64,000 bases of DNA from Beta vulgaris subsp. vulgaris (Eukaryota > Streptophyta > Magnoliopsida > Caryophyllales > Amaranthaceae), in contig NC_079206.1 in the NCBI RefSeq assembly GCF_026745355.1, positions 48,079,108 through 48,143,107 on the forward strand, read 5' to 3'. Made by a program: the position numbers and the translations under genes. The notes under the pieces are model-generated. The model ran no database searches and was not told the DNA's origin. It saw only the letters and a list, made by a program, of their open reading frames with translations. Positions 45,646 through 57,500 of this stretch are shown here, piece after piece (positions within the stretch are counted from its first letter, which is position 1; each line of letters opens with the position of its first letter).

Positions 45646-45953
45646 TGTTGAAGATATTGATCTTCATAATGAAGATAAAAGTCCTTAAGTCCTTCTGCCA
45701 GCTCAGCTCAACAGTTTGTTACATATAGTTAGTTAAGAACTGGTAACCTGTTGATTACCTGTTTTGTTCAGGTTATGTAACAGAATACTTTTCTGTTATT
45801 TTGTAATGAGTTCAGCATTATATAAAGCTGATTTCTCATCATTTTCAGATGATGTAATAATTCTTCTACTGAATAAAAACTCTCTCTCTCTTCCTCTCTA
45901 TTTTTCTTTCTCTCTACTATTCTTCAATGGTGATCAGATTGTAAATTTCAACA
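45646..45953 (+). repeat. 5' LTR of young Copia
   Basis: The LTR runs TGTTGAAGAT...AATTTCAACA. A TATATAAAG promoter motif lies at about 45819-45827, followed by a CT-rich tract. A 73-codon frame inside it is not a gene. Confidence 0.95.
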
Positions 45954-45969
45954 TGGTATCAGAGCTGCG
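45954..45969 (+). other. primer-binding site, Met-tRNA type
   Basis: TGGTATCAGAGCTGCG directly follows the 5' LTR; this is the usual Copia primer site. Confidence 0.92.
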
Positions 45970-46280
45970 TAAGTTCTTGATGTAATTGATTGTTTCGATT
46001 TGAGCTAGATGTTTTCTGCTGAAATTTTCTTGATTCTGCGAATTTGAGGTTTGATCTATACCTCATTTCATTGCTGCATTTTTTTTTTGATAATCTCTTG
46101 ATTGATTCTCGTAGTTGAATTTCTTCTTTGATTCTTATAATTCTGAGAATTGTTGTTATTACACAAGTTGTGATATGAGAAATTTCTTTTGCTGATTGAT
46201 TCTAAAATTTCATTCTCTGTGATTCTAATATTCTTGATCAAATTTTAATTGATCTTTCTTCCTTCTAAAATCTTCTCAAA

Positions 46281-49175
46281 ATGCCTGAAAATTCTGAAAT
46301 TCCTACTTCCACAATTCCGCTTACTCAAAATCCTTCAAGTGTATATTTTCTTCATCCTTCAGAAAATCCAGCTAATTCTCTTGTATCTGTGAAATTTAGT
46401 GGAGAGAATTTCACTGAATGGAAAAGAGGGATTACAATTGCTTTAGCCTGTAAGAATAAATTGCCATTCATAGATGGAACACTTCCTAAACCATCACCTT
46501 CTGATCCTGTTTTTCCTGCCTGGGAAAGATGCAATGCAATGGTCACTTCGTATATTTTGCATTCTCTTGATACTAATATAGCTAGAAGTGTGATTTATTT
46601 TACATCTGCAAGAGAGATTTGGCAAGATCTTGAGGATAGATATTCTCAAAATTCTGGAGCACAATTATACTCGATTCAGCAGAATCTTCATGAATTGACA
46701 CAAGCATCTAGTCCAGTAGCTGAGTTTTTCACTCAAATTAAAGCTCTATGGGACCAGCTAAATGGCATTAAACCTGTTCCTGTATGTACTTGCAGTGGTT
46801 GTACATGTAATCTTACCAAACGAATTCTAGAACAACAGCAAGAAGAGAGATTAATACAATTGTTGATGAAGTTGAACAAGCAATATGCAAATGTAAGATC
46901 TAACATCCTCATGATGCAGCCATTACCTAATGTCTCTTTGGCATATAGGTTACTGATTCAAGAAGAGCAACAAAGAAATGTTGCTACAGTTGGAAATTCT
47001 CCTCCTATGGCCTTTGCAGCTGAAGATACAAAGAGATATACATCCTATCAATCTAATCCTTCTGTTGGTAGAGGTTCTGGTTCTTGGAACAGACCTTATC
47101 AATCTTATTCTACTGCTGGTAGAGGTTCTTGGCCTAGAAAAACTTTCTATTGTGAACATTGCAAGATGACTGGTCATTCAATTGAAAGGTGCTTTAAACT
47201 CCATGGTCCTCCATCTGGTTACAAGGGAGGAAAAGGCAAAAGAATTGCAGCTATTGTCTATGGTGATGATGATGAAGGACAGTCAGATTATGATGCTGAA
47301 CCAGCTCATCTTACTACTGAGCAATACCAGAAGTTTCTGGAGCATATGCAAGCACAGGACTCTACTAAGCAGCAACAATCTGTTCCATCTAATTCTATGA
47401 ATGCACAGAATCTTGTGCATTCAACTCATACTTCAGCTTATGTGGCAGGTACATGCTTATTGTCTTGTTTTAATGCTAAGTGGATCATTGACAGTGGTGC
47501 CACTGATCATATCTGTTCCAACTTAGACTTATTTGATTCATATGCCAAGTTCACTAAACCCAACAATTCTATTACTATTGCTAATGGCAAGCAAGCTGTG
47601 GTTGAACACATTGGAAATGTTAAGTTCCAAAATGGTGTGGTTCTTCAAAATGTGCTTCATGTTCCAGGGTTTACTTTCAATCTTATCAGCACTCACAAAC
47701 TATGCAAAGATCTTGATTGTGATGTTGTTTTCACACATGATGCATGTTTACTCCAGGGTCATTCACAGACCAATACCCTAGTTCTTGGTAAATTGGAGTC
47801 AGGACTCTATGCTGCAGGAGCTGACTACACTGTTTTACAGAAGAATGTGAAGCCTGCTGGTACAGTGTGTATTGCAAATAATGAAGCAGTGAAACTATGG
47901 CACTTGAGGCTAGGTCATTTGCCCTTTAATAAACTTCATCATGTTATAGATGAGTTGCATACTTCTACTACTTGTGATGATCTGTGTCAAGTGTGCCCTC
48001 AGGCTAAGCACACTAGATCTTCATTTCCTAATAGTAGTATTAAAACCTCTGCTTGCTTTGAGCTTCTACATATAGACACTTGGGGTCCATACAAGATATC
48101 TACTCATGATGGCTGTAATCAGTTCTTAACAATAGTAGATGATTTTTCAAGACATACCTGGATTTTTCTTATGAAACATAAATCAGATGCTGTTGACATT
48201 CTTAAGCATTTTCTTGTTTTTATTCAGACTCAATTTAATGCTCGTTTGAAGTGTATCAGATCTGATAATGCCAAGGAACTATGTGAAGGAGCTATTTTAC
48301 ATTTTTATCAGCTTCATGGCATTGCTCATCAAAGGAGTTGTCCTGATACTCCACAACAAAATGGTGTTGTGGAGAGGAAGCATAGACACCTCTTGGAAAC
48401 TGCCAGGAGTTTATACTTTCAATCTCATGTTCCTGTGGATTTATGGGGAGAGTGTTTACTAACTGCCACTCATTTGCTTAACAGAATGCCATTAAGTTCT
48501 ATACACTTCAAGACACCTTATGAAATACTTCATGGTACTAAACCTGATCTGAGTCACTTAAAGGTGTTTGGTTGTTTGTGTTTTGCAGCCACAACCAAGG
48601 TTCATAGAAGTAAATTTGATCCCAAAGCTACTTCATGTGTCTTCATTGGATACCCACCTGATCAAAAGGCCTACAAGGTCATGGACATCACAACCAAGAA
48701 AATTTTTATATCCAGAGATGTTCAATTCCATGAAAAACACCTTCCTTTCCATTTTTCTGCCTCATCACCTTCACCTTCACCTATTTTCCTTCCTATAAAC
48801 ACTTTACCTTCTCATGACTATCATTTTGAAGTCCCTGAACCATTTCTTTTTCCAGAAACTCCTTCCTCATCTTCTTCTCTCCTACATACCAGTGACTTTA
48901 ACACCACAGATACTTCTTCTTCTTCCATTTCTTCTTCTCCTCTCACTGAATCTATCTCCACAAATACATCTTCTTCTATTTATTCCTCCCCACAACCTAC
49001 TTCTAATTTAATTCCATCTGTGAGACATTCTAGCAGAACTACCAAACCTCCTATATGGTTGACAGATTATGTAGCTTCTGTCAGCATTTCACCTCATTGG
49101 TGTAATATTGTTCACTTTGAGAATCTTCCATCTACTATTCAATCCCTCATTGCTCACACTTCTTCTTCATACTGA
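46281..49175 (+). CDS. Copia gag-protease-integrase polyprotein
   Basis: This is a 964-residue open frame. The gag part carries [20 protein letters not shown] (near residue 33) and a CCHC knuckle [14 protein letters not shown] (near residue 291). Aspartic protease is marked by [12 protein letters not shown] (near 401). The pre-integrase zinc segment has [14 protein letters not shown] (near 538). The integrase core has HIDTWGPY (about 596), IRSDNAKE (about 660) and [10 protein letters not shown] (about 694), giving the three catalytic acids D, D, E. The frame ends at a TGA (49173-49175) with [10 protein letters not shown], whereas the adjoining RT continues in the +1 frame. A one-base loss just upstream is the simplest cause. 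Otherwise no defect was seen, in line with a young element. Confidence 0.93.
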   Translation: MPENSEIPTSTIPLTQNPSSVYFLHPSENPANSLVSVKFSGENFTEWKRGITIALACKNKLPFIDGTLPKPSPSDPVFPAWERCNAMVTSYILHSLDTNIARSVIYFTSAREIWQDLEDRYSQNSGAQLYSIQQNLHELTQASSPVAEFFTQIKALWDQLNGIKPVPVCTCSGCTCNLTKRILEQQQEERLIQLLMKLNKQYANVRSNILMMQPLPNVSLAYRLLIQEEQQRNVATVGNSPPMAFAAEDTKRYTSYQSNPSVGRGSGSWNRPYQSYSTAGRGSWPRKTFYCEHCKMTGHSIERCFKLHGPPSGYKGGKGKRIAAIVYGDDDEGQSDYDAEPAHLTTEQYQKFLEHMQAQDSTKQQQSVPSNSMNAQNLVHSTHTSAYVAGTCLLSCFNAKWIIDSGATDHICSNLDLFDSYAKFTKPNNSITIANGKQAVVEHIGNVKFQNGVVLQNVLHVPGFTFNLISTHKLCKDLDCDVVFTHDACLLQGHSQTNTLVLGKLESGLYAAGADYTVLQKNVKPAGTVCIANNEAVKLWHLRLGHLPFNKLHHVIDELHTSTTCDDLCQVCPQAKHTRSSFPNSSIKTSACFELLHIDTWGPYKISTHDGCNQFLTIVDDFSRHTWIFLMKHKSDAVDILKHFLVFIQTQFNARLKCIRSDNAKELCEGAILHFYQLHGIAHQRSCPDTPQQNGVVERKHRHLLETARSLYFQSHVPVDLWGECLLTATHLLNRMPLSSIHFKTPYEILHGTKPDLSHLKVFGCLCFAATTKVHRSKFDPKATSCVFIGYPPDQKAYKVMDITTKKIFISRDVQFHEKHLPFHFSASSPSPSPIFLPINTLPSHDYHFEVPEPFLFPETPSSSSSLLHTSDFNTTDTSSSSISSSPLTESISTNTSSSIYSSPQPTSNLIPSVRHSSRTTKPPIWLTDYVASVSISPHWCNIVHFENLPSTIQSLIAHTSSSY

Positions 49176-50754
49176 GCCCACCAGCTATTTGGAAGCTTCT
49201 CAGCATGAAGGTTGGGTAGAGGCTATGCAAAAGGAGATACAAGCCTTAGAGAGTAATGGCACATGGATACTTACTACTCTTCCTACAGGAAAAAAGGCAA
49301 TTGGTTGCAAGTGGGTCTTTAAAGTCAAGCTTAAAGCTGATGGTACTGTAGAAAGGCTCAAGGCTAGACTTGTTGCAAAAGGTTTCACACAACAATATGG
49401 AGTTGATTTTGAGGAAACTTTTTCACCAGTTGTTAAAATGGCAACTATCAGATGTCTCTTGTCATTAGCAGCTAGTAAGGAATGGCCTATCTTTCAATTA
49501 GACATCAACAATGCATTTCTGCATGGGGATCTTTCAGAAGATATTTATATGCAGATGCCTCAAGGTATTCCTAATCCTACCAAGCTTGTTTGCAAGTTAC
49601 AAAAGTCTTTGTATGGGCTTAAGCAAGCCTCAAGGCAGTGGTTTGCCAAGTTGACTTCAGAATTACTTGCACAAGGTTTCTTACAGTCCAAAAATGACTA
49701 CTCTTTGTTTCTCAACAAGAGTGAGTCACACATTATCATAGTTGCCATCTATGTAGATGATATAATCATCACAGGGACTGATGTTGCTACAATTGAAGCC
49801 TTGAAACTCCATTTACATACTGTCTTCAGTATAAAAGATCTTGGAAAAATGCATTACTTCTTGGGGATGGAAGTAAGCTATATTCATCAGGGCATTATTA
49901 TGACCCAAAAGAAGTTTTCTAAAGAACTTCTTCAGTCCAGCTCATTGGATGTCTCCAAGGTTGCTAAAACCCCTCTTCCTGTCAATGTTAAGTTGTTTGC
50001 TGACTCAGGAGAGTACTACTCTGATCCTGCCCTTTACAGAAGCTTAGTAGGGAAACTAAACTTCTTAACTCACACAAGGCCAGACTTGTCTTATTCTGTT
50101 CAAACTCTAAGTCAGTTCATGCACCAACCTAGAGTTGAACATTTCACTGCTTTGCATCATGTTTTAAGATACCTTGCTGGCACCTTAGGACAAGGTATCT
50201 TGTTAACAGCCACATCTCAGTTAACTTTGAAGGCATATTCAGATTCTGACTGGGCATCATGCCCCAACACCAGAAGATCTGTTACAGGCTATGTAATGCT
50301 TCTAGGTACTTCTCCTATCTCCTGGAAGTCAAAGAAACAAGCTACTGTTTCCAAGTCTTCTTCGGAAGCAGAATATAGGGCAATGGCAGCTGCAGCAGCA
50401 GAAATTACATGGCTAGTCAGGCTTTTGCAAGAATTGGAAGTTACAAACCTTCAACCTGTTAAATTATTATGTGACAACCAGTCTGCTATTTCTATTGGCA
50501 AAAATCCAGTTCTACATGAGCGTACTAAACATATAGAACTTGATTGCCACTTCACAAGGGAAAAGGTCATGGAAGGACTTATAGAATTGTCTTACTTGCC
50601 TACACAAGAACAACTTGCTGATCTCTTCACAAAGGCATTGCCTTCTTCTCAACATTCCCATCTAAGTTCCAAGCTAGGAATGGTTGATTCCCTCCCTAGC
50701 TTGAGGGGGCCTGTTGAAGATATTGATCTTCATAATGAAGATAAAAGTCCTTAA
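49108..50754 (+). CDS. Copia reverse transcriptase-RNase H, +1 frame
   Basis: This frame has 548 codons; the first 21 or so are out-of-frame relative to the true protein, so the genuine sequence begins near [19 protein letters not shown] at about 49170. RT motifs are [54 protein letters not shown], and the catalytic [10 protein letters not shown] (near residue 213). RNase H has [33 protein letters not shown] and [19 protein letters not shown]. Its end runs into the polypurine tract and the first bases of the 3' LTR. It is normally one polyprotein with the preceding frame. Here it is detached by a single frameshift, which might be a real lesion, a read error or an unusual recoding site. Confidence 0.92.
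   Translation: MFTLRIFHLLFNPSLLTLLLHTEPTSYLEASQHEGWVEAMQKEIQALESNGTWILTTLPTGKKAIGCKWVFKVKLKADGTVERLKARLVAKGFTQQYGVDFEETFSPVVKMATIRCLLSLAASKEWPIFQLDINNAFLHGDLSEDIYMQMPQGIPNPTKLVCKLQKSLYGLKQASRQWFAKLTSELLAQGFLQSKNDYSLFLNKSESHIIIVAIYVDDIIITGTDVATIEALKLHLHTVFSIKDLGKMHYFLGMEVSYIHQGIIMTQKKFSKELLQSSSLDVSKVAKTPLPVNVKLFADSGEYYSDPALYRSLVGKLNFLTHTRPDLSYSVQTLSQFMHQPRVEHFTALHHVLRYLAGTLGQGILLTATSQLTLKAYSDSDWASCPNTRRSVTGYVMLLGTSPISWKSKKQATVSKSSSEAEYRAMAAAAAEITWLVRLLQELEVTNLQPVKLLCDNQSAISIGKNPVLHERTKHIELDCHFTREKVMEGLIELSYLPTQEQLADLFTKALPSSQHSHLSSKLGMVDSLPSLRGPVEDIDLHNEDKSP
50698..50711 (+). other. Copia polypurine tract
   Basis: AGCTTGAGGGGGCC lies immediately before the TG of the 3' LTR and would prime plus-strand synthesis. 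Confidence 0.85.
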
Positions 50755-51019
50755 GTCCTTCTGCCAGCTCAGCTCAACAGTTTGTTACATATAGTTAGTT
50801 AAGAACTGGTAACCTGTTGATTACCTGTTTTGTTCAGGTTATGTAACAGAATACTTTTCTGTTATTTTGTAATGAGTTCAGCATTATATAAAGCTGATTT
50901 CTCATCATTTTCAGATGATGTAATAATTCTTCTACTGAATAAAAACTCTCTCTCTCTTCCTCTCTATTTTTCTTTCTCTCTACTATTCTTCAATGGTGAT
51001 CAGATTGTAAATTTCAACA
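50712..51019 (+). repeat. 3' LTR of young Copia
   Basis: The second 308-bp copy shows no difference from the 5' LTR on reading both base by base. Confidence 0.95.
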
Positions 51020-51024
51020 GCACT

Positions 51025-52490
51025 TAAGTAGAATATCCTTTTGAGAAATTCCCTGATGCGTTCACAATTGGTGGTTAATGGACTAATGAATGTTCCGTCT
51101 TCTGTTACAGGTTTCAAACAAGGGCATTAGATGATTAGCATTTGACAGGACATGTAAGATTATAAGAAGTTGATTTGAACCTGTGTAATTGTTATTTGTA
51201 GTCCTATGTAATTATGACAGCTTGTATTTAATGTAAAGATGTTGTTAATTTATACAATAATTTATATTTCTGCAAATATTTCATTTAAATGTTTGAAACT
51301 TACATAATGCAAGTTGAATCCAAATGTTTCAAAAAAGAAGTGGAGAAAGGACGAAGGAGCAAGGCGGGCGACCAATGCAAAATTGCCTTTATTCTTCAAT
51401 AAATGATTCTCTATAAAGGAAAGCAATGAGGGCAGCTGACTAGGATTTGCCTTCATTGTCTATAATATAAGTTTAAAGTAGTGTAGTTGCCCTCTTTGTT
51501 TTATACCTAAGAGGGTAAGTTTATGCCATGGTTGTGGATGGAAGCTAAGAGGGCGAAAAAGTTGCCCTATCATCTGTCATTTTTTATTATTTTTGTTCGA
51601 ATGAGCTTGGGGTTAGAGGATGAGTCTATTTCTTTTCAAGGCTTTGTTTGTTTTGGGGCTTTATTTTTGCTCAATGGGAGCAGATTTTTTTGGGGGAAAG
51701 TTATATGCGAAAAGAGAAATATGAGGAGAGAGAAACATGAGAGCAGGAACGCAAGAAAAGAGAGTAAAATGAAGGTAGAATTGATGAAACTTGCTTTTTT
51801 CTAATGATATTATTGGTGATGATACCTTATTCATGTTTTTCTATATGTTTGTTTTTATCTTGCAATTTAAGCCCTATCTTTTCTTATTTTGCAGGGGAAA
51901 TTGAAGTTGAAGAAGCAGTTGGGGCCTCGGAGAATAATATATCCACAACTATACTTATAACGGTGGAAATCGAGCTGATCTTCAAATAAAAGTAATCTGC
52001 AACCGATCTATTGTAGTCGGATGTAGAGAACCTTCACTCACGATCGGCCTAGCATCTTTTGTTACTATAGCATGGTTAATACTTTAATCCAATAGTGATC
52101 TAAGGGCGTTTTAGAGGAACATAAAGGCTCATATGACTCCTTCTTCCTGCAAAGACCTTATTAATTTTATAATTCAACAATATACATATATGTAATTCAA
52201 CAAAATGTGTCTCAATTTAACGACTACCTAATATAAACTACTCTCTTTTGCTGCTAGGCATGATATAGTACTTGTAATAGTCTAATAGATATAATAGTTG
52301 GACAACATTTTAGAGAATGCACAAGACCTGTTTTGTAACCCACAAACTATTTGGACTAATAAAGCATTTATGTAATATGATATGATAGCCTTATTAGCTT
52401 GCCTACATGTTCATATAATTTGCACTCTTTTTAATTTCATTTCACCAATATTTGCATTAAGCCATTCATAGTAGTTTTTGCTTTCTTGGG
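51025..52490. other. unassigned stretch after Copia
   Basis: No gene was recognised. An exon-like segment follows TTCTTATTTTGCAG at about 51895 (readable as GEIEVEEAVGASENNIS), and another follows CTGTTACAG at about 51111. Either could be the remains of captured exons, but no family was recognised. Confidence 0.4.
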
Positions 52491-52494
52491 GGGT

Positions 52495-52526
52495 CGTGCG
52501 CGATAGCGGACGGTCCAACAACTAGT
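52495..52526 (+). other. Helitron-type 3' terminus
   Basis: CGTGCGC, loop GATA, GCGGACG form a 7-bp hairpin with one mismatch. GTCCAACAACTAG follows with T as the next base. A hairpin about 10 bases before CTAG, with T after it, is the diagnostic Helitron 3' end. The CAACAACTA tail matches the one at 36465-36473. Confidence 0.6.
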
Positions 52527-52655
52527 GAAAAGAAAATCGGAAAGATGATAAAACAAAGGTATAGTGTAATGAAAAGAAAAGGTAAGGTACAAAATACGGT
52601 ATAAAAATAATATATATTTAGGGCGTTAGTAAGAAAATTTAAGGCTACCAAGTAG

Positions 52656-52845
52656 TACTTGGTCTAGTGGTAAGGAGAGCACCCTTCCAACCTCAAGATT
52701 GGGGGGTTCGATTCCCACTACAGGCACTTTGAGGGTAGGGATTCCCCTTACCCTTCCCCCTTACTCTCAAGTGTTTGGTCCATTAAGACCCGAGCGGGGT
52801 CCAGGCCACTTCTTCTTACCCAAAAAAAAAAAAAAAAAAAAAAAA
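52656..52845 (+). mobile_element. tRNA-derived SINE
   Basis: Pol III promoter boxes are clear: TGGTCTAGTGGTAAG (A box, about 52660-52674) and GGTTCGATTCCC (B box, about 52706-52717). An unrelated body follows and then a 24-base A tail (52822-52845). Flanking TAAGGCTACCAAGTAG (52640-52655) and TAAGGTGTCAAATAG (52848-52862) look like a diverged target duplication. The length of about 190 bp is normal for plant SINEs. It cannot fold as a full tRNA. Confidence 0.88.
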
Positions 52846-52874
52846 TCTAAGGTGTCAAATAGCAAAACTCTATA

Positions 52875-53543
52875 CTTCCTCCGTATTTAAAATACATGCA
52901 ACACTTTCCAATTAAGGGTGTTTTATAATAGATTCAACACTTCTTTTTCTATCCTTATTTGGTAAATTTTGGATTGTCGAATTACTTAAATATCCTTACT
53001 TTAGAAAATTAGTTTTGATTACCTACAATAATCTAAAACAAAGAAACCAATTTCAACCTCCATCCATTTAACCTCCACCCATCTAACTTCCACCCACCAC
53101 CCTCCACCCTCCTAACTTCTTCTCTTCTTCCACAACCACAACCCACAATCCACCACAACTCAACTTCCACAACCAACAACCACAACCACACCATCCTCCC
53201 TCTCTCCCTCACCGACCACCAGCCAACCCTTATCCCTCCTCTCCCTCGCCGACCACCAACCAACCCTCATCCCTCCTCTCCCTCGTCGACCACCAGCCAA
53301 CCCTCCTCCTCCCTCTCTCCTTCGCCAACCAACAACCCTGGCCGTCTCCTCTGTCTTCGTGACTCCCACCTCCAATCTCTCTCCTCTCCAAAGAATCCCT
53401 CCTCTAAGTCCACAGTCTCATTTCTCTCTTCCCCCATATAGTTTTTGGGTAGGGTTTTATGCAAATACTTGTTCAATCGAGTCCCAACACATAATTTTTC
53501 TCTTCTCTTCTTCATCTGCGCTAAAATAAAAAATACGACGAAG
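52875..53543. mobile_element. possible Stowaway-like MITE ends
   Basis: CTTCCTCCGTATTTAAAATA preceded by TA (52873-52874) matches the common plant Stowaway terminus. A degenerate inverse, AAATACGACGAAG followed by TA, lies at 53531-53545. The interior is a pyrimidine-rich stretch of about 0.6 kb, long for Stowaway. The right end is weak, so only the left terminus is convincing. Confidence 0.35.
53204..53351. repeat. 37-bp pyrimidine-rich minisatellite
   Basis: Three and a half units start at 53204, 53241, 53278 and 53315, with core CTCCCTCGCCGACCACCA. Minus-strand frames across it encode Gly/Arg/Val-rich repeats and are not called. Confidence 0.8.
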
Positions 53544-53544
53544 T

Positions 53545-54006
53545 AAAGACAAAAGAAGAGTTTCTCTCTCCTGTGACTATGGAAATTTTGGTGTTGAGGG
53601 CTTGACTACTAGTAGATCTGAATCGGTGCGGAGTTCCCCTCTCCTTCGATCTCCTTGTTCTTCGTCGATCTCCTTTATTCTTGGTTAGATCTGTATCTTC
53701 AAGTGTTGAGCCCTGAGGAGAGAGAATCGAGGTTGAAAACCCTAAATGAAGAGCTTTAGAGCTTGTTTAGGTATTTCAATGAAGTTATGAGCGCTGATGT
53801 AGGTTTAGGTTTGCATTTTGACACTGTTTCATGATTTTTGCTCACATAGAAGCATTCGGTATCTCTTTGAAATTATGTTTGAACAATTAATGAATTTGAT
53901 CCCTTGGTTTTTTGTTCTTCGGGACAGATGCTGTAGGGCCAATTTCAAAGTGAGCAAAAATCGTGACGGTTTAAAGAAATTTTGTTGTGGTGGTATTAGC
54001 AGGGTA
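53545..54006. other. unassigned stretch before tandem array
   Basis: No gene was recognised. TTTTGCTCACATAGAAG (about 53836) and TGAGCAAAAATCGTG (about 53953) form a small inverted motif. A leader-like segment with CCCTAAATGAAGAGC occurs near 53740. Confidence 0.4.
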
Positions 54007-54529
54007 TGCTTTGAAACCCAATTTGGGTAAATAAAGGTCATTTAGGGCCGATTTTAGACTTTCACGTTCATTTTCCTTAAATTCTAACATTTAGCCACAT
54101 GTTACGACATATATAGTACTAATAGCTATATATATAACCATTAGAGTCAAGAAAAACCATTTATCATGCTTGCTTTGAAACCCAATTTGGGTAAATTAAG
54201 ATCATTTAGGGCCGATTTTAGACTTTCACGTTCCTTTTTCTTAAATTCTCACATTTAGCCACATGTTAAGACATATATAGTAATAATAGCTACATATATA
54301 ACCATTAGAGTCAAGAAAAATCATTTATCATGCTTTAAAACCCAATTTGGGTAAATGAAGGTCATTTAGGGTCAATTTTGGACTTTCATGTTCATTTTCC
54401 TTAAATTCTCACATTTAACCAACTGTTAAGACATATATAGTACTAATAACTACATATATAACCATTAGAGTCAAGAAAAATCATTTCTCATGCTTTAAAA
54501 CCCAATTTGGGTAAATGAAGGTCATTTAG

Positions 54530-57500
54530 TGTAATAGCCCTGTTTTTAAGAACCTTTATTTAAAAGTTAAAAGTGGATAAGACCATCATTCTTTATGGCT
54601 AAGAAAGCTTGTGGATAAGCATTACCATTCTTAATGGTTAAGAAAGCTTGTGGATAAGCATTATCATTCTTAATGGTTAAGAAAGCTTGTGGATAAGTAC
54701 TATCATTCTTAATGGTTAAGAAAGCTTGTGGATAAGTACTATCATTCTTAATGGTTAAGAAAGCTTGTGGATAAGCACTAACATTCTTAGTGGTTAAGAA
54801 AGCTGTGGATAAGACACTATCTTTCTTAATGGTTAAGAAAGGTCAAAGAGGATAAGAACCATCATTCTTATTGCTAAGAAGGCTTTGGAAACCAATAGAT
54901 AAGTTAGAAAGTCCTTGAGAGCCTTAAACATTAAGATTATGAAAATCGTTGGAGATTGTTTTATCGGGTAACGATGACTTCCAGTTAAAGAGCCTTTCGG
55001 GATTGAATCCGAGCTCAGAACCTAACCAAACTTGATATATAACATGCTTGATATGTGTTAAGGTTAAAAAGGTCATTTATGCCCAAGAATTACGTGGTTT
55101 AATAACGTAAATTACATACATAGTAAAACAGGCCAGCTGAAATTACAGCTCAGACCTATCCTCAAAGAAAGCTGCTTAGCATCTACTTAAGTGTCGATCT
55201 CTCAAAGCCCTTTGTATGCATGAAAGCCAACACCTAAGGCTAACACCTCAAGCAAGAATCACCCAAAAACTCCAAAAAACCGACCTTGCGCAGAAGAGGT
55301 TTCCCTCCCCTGGGGTACCGCCAGAACAGACTATAAAAGCCTGTTCTGGATTTTCGTCTCTTTTCTATTTTTTCTTCCTCTTGGACACCCACTTTTCTTT
55401 ACATAGAACTCTTCTAGACATCCATACAAAGTAGTTAAAGCTTTGGTTCCAACCTTTAGACCATAAAATCATATAGAAAACCTTGTTCAAAGATCACATA
55501 AGTTGATGTAAGTTCAACAGTTTACACCTCTTGTATTTAAGCTTAGTTTTTCATATCTATAAGCTTGTTGAAACTAATCTTTAGCATTTTATACATTCAG
55601 GGAAGCTGTAGGAGTAGTTAACCAAGTGGATTAAGGAATTTCGTGGCTTTAAGCATCCTTAGTAAGGTACACACTTAGTTTGGTTTTAACCTAGAGATTT
55701 CCATACCTATAGTTAGGTGATTGTTTCTTTCTAGTGTAAAGCATGTTATGAAATGAATTTACTTATGATGTGTATTTTATTATGTGTATATTGAGTATGT
55801 AACATGGATATAACATGCTAAGGTTCGTTAGAGATATTTTATTTGACCTAAACAACACTTATACACTAAGTACTTACGATTATGCTTCTTAATGGAATGT
55901 GTTTAGTACATGGACTTGTGGAGTAATTGTGATGATTGAGGTGGATTATGTTATTGTTGGAGTTGTTGTGGTGGTGTTGGTGAAGTTTGTGGAGTTGCAT
56001 TGTTGTTTTGTCTGTTGTATTGTGTTGTTGGGTTATTGTTGTTCTGTCATTGTGGTTGTGGTGGAGTTGCTGTGAAGTTGTTGCCTATTGTTGTTGTTGC
56101 GCCGTTGTTATGGTTGTTGTTGTAGTTGTGGTGGCTATTGTGGAGTAGTTGTGATGGTTGTGGTAGAGTTATTATGTTGTTGTTCTGTTGTTGTGGTAGT
56201 TGTGGTGGGTTATAGTTAAAATAGTTTACTAGTTTGGAAGATGAATTAGTTTGGATATGATTAAAAAGGTTACGATGATGTGTCCTGAGCTAATATCATG
56301 TGGTTTATAGTTTAAGTATATATATCCAAAGTATTCAGTAGAACAATATGGTTCATCTTGTTATTATGATTCAAGAAGTTGGAGTGATAAATTGGGAATA
56401 TGATTTACTTAGGTTTGTTATGAGCATAGTAGGTGGTGGTTTCTGTTGTTGGTTGTGCTGATGTATTGTGGTTGTGTTGTTCTACTATTGTGCTTAATGT
56501 TGTGTTATTGAGTGTTGGTGTTATTGTTGGTGTGGAGGTGGTATTATTGTTGTTTGTGCTGTTGTTATTATGTTGTTGTTGTAGTTCTTATTGGATAGTC
56601 GTTGTTGATGATGCGAGGGAAGTCATAATCTTAGAATTGGCAGACTGTTATAATTATTGTAGTTGGAGTTGATATGTATGAAGTCGAGTTATGAGTTATG
56701 GGAATGACTTCGTTAATTTCTATTTACGGGATTCAGTTTGATTAGCATAATGATTGCGTTAGAAGAAGATAATTAGAATAGTTAAGTTTGGTTATTGATT
56801 ATTGATGTTACTGCGAGGTGGTGTTGGAGGATGGCTATGTAGACGTATAGAATTGAAGATGATATGGGAAATCAAGTTATGATGATGGGAGGTTTTGTAT
56901 AATTGTTATAGAGTTGAGGTAACCTTTAGGTTCAGCAAAATATATGTAAATGCTCCCGTGGGCTTTATATTAAATTTTAGAGATTATATATCGTTTATAG
57001 TTATGATCTTGATTATAGATGCATCTCTATGAGTTAGTTGTGAATTGTTATTGGATTGTTATAAAAGTATCCTTTTGTTCAATTAGTGGAATTGTTCGAA
57101 AATACCATGTTTCTTAAAATATGATTTGGTATGATAATGAGGAAATGATTCGCATATGAGTTAAGACCAGATAAGGTCGAATATGGTGTTATGTTATGAG
57201 TATTGAGGTTTAAAGTATAAATCATTAAATATCTTATTTTATATATATGAAAGTGAGGCATGAATAGGCACCCCGAGTTAGGGCGGGTAGAGTCCCTAGC
57301 TGTTGCCTTCCAGGAAGGGCGAACTCCTGATGGCGTTATAGGACATGTCCGGGTAAGTCTTGCAAGCATATCAATAAAAGGCTGGGTGACGACCCTCAAT
57401 AGTTTGGAGACAGCTGGTACTGCGTGGTACCCCTCTCCACTCGCGTTCATGCCAAACGATTGGTTTTATGAAACTATAATAACTGAGTTAAATGTGATTA

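Larger units (their letters stand above)
45641..51024 (+). mobile_element. young full-length Copia retrotransposon
   Basis: 308-bp LTRs (45646-45953, 50712-51019) appear identical base for base by eye and are flanked by a perfect target duplication GCACT (45641-45645, 51020-51024; included in these coordinates). The order gag, protease, integrase, RT, RNase H is that of Copia. Identical LTRs imply recent insertion. One frameshift separates the integrase and RT parts. The zinc-knuckle style ([14 protein letters not shown] followed by KLHG) resembles the Ivana/Oryco group, but the clade was not tested. Confidence 0.95.
36474..52525 (+). mobile_element. possible composite Helitron with captured gene pieces
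   Basis: The left limit resembles a Helitron 5' start (CCTATTAAAAAGTGGGAAG). The right limit is a hairpin plus AACAACTAG followed by T (52495-52526). Between them lie an NSE4-like gene start and a 14-3-3 exon, unrelated genes placed side by side as in gene-capturing Helitrons. A hAT (38170-41510) and a Copia (45646-51019) inserted later; without them about 7.3 kb remains. No Rep/helicase was seen. The link between the two ends is inference and could be wrong. Confidence 0.35.

Noticed and set aside
45764..45985. 73-codon plus frame, repeated at 50830-51027
   Set aside because: It lies in the Copia LTRs and is present twice only because the LTRs are duplicates; no protein features.
52660..52730. 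Functional tRNA gene
   Set aside because: A and B boxes are present but no acceptor stem or anticodon arm can close, and a poly(A) tail follows; it is a SINE.
53033..53515. Minus-strand Gly/Arg/Glu-rich frames
   Set aside because: They mirror a pyrimidine-rich minisatellite on the plus strand; low complexity only.
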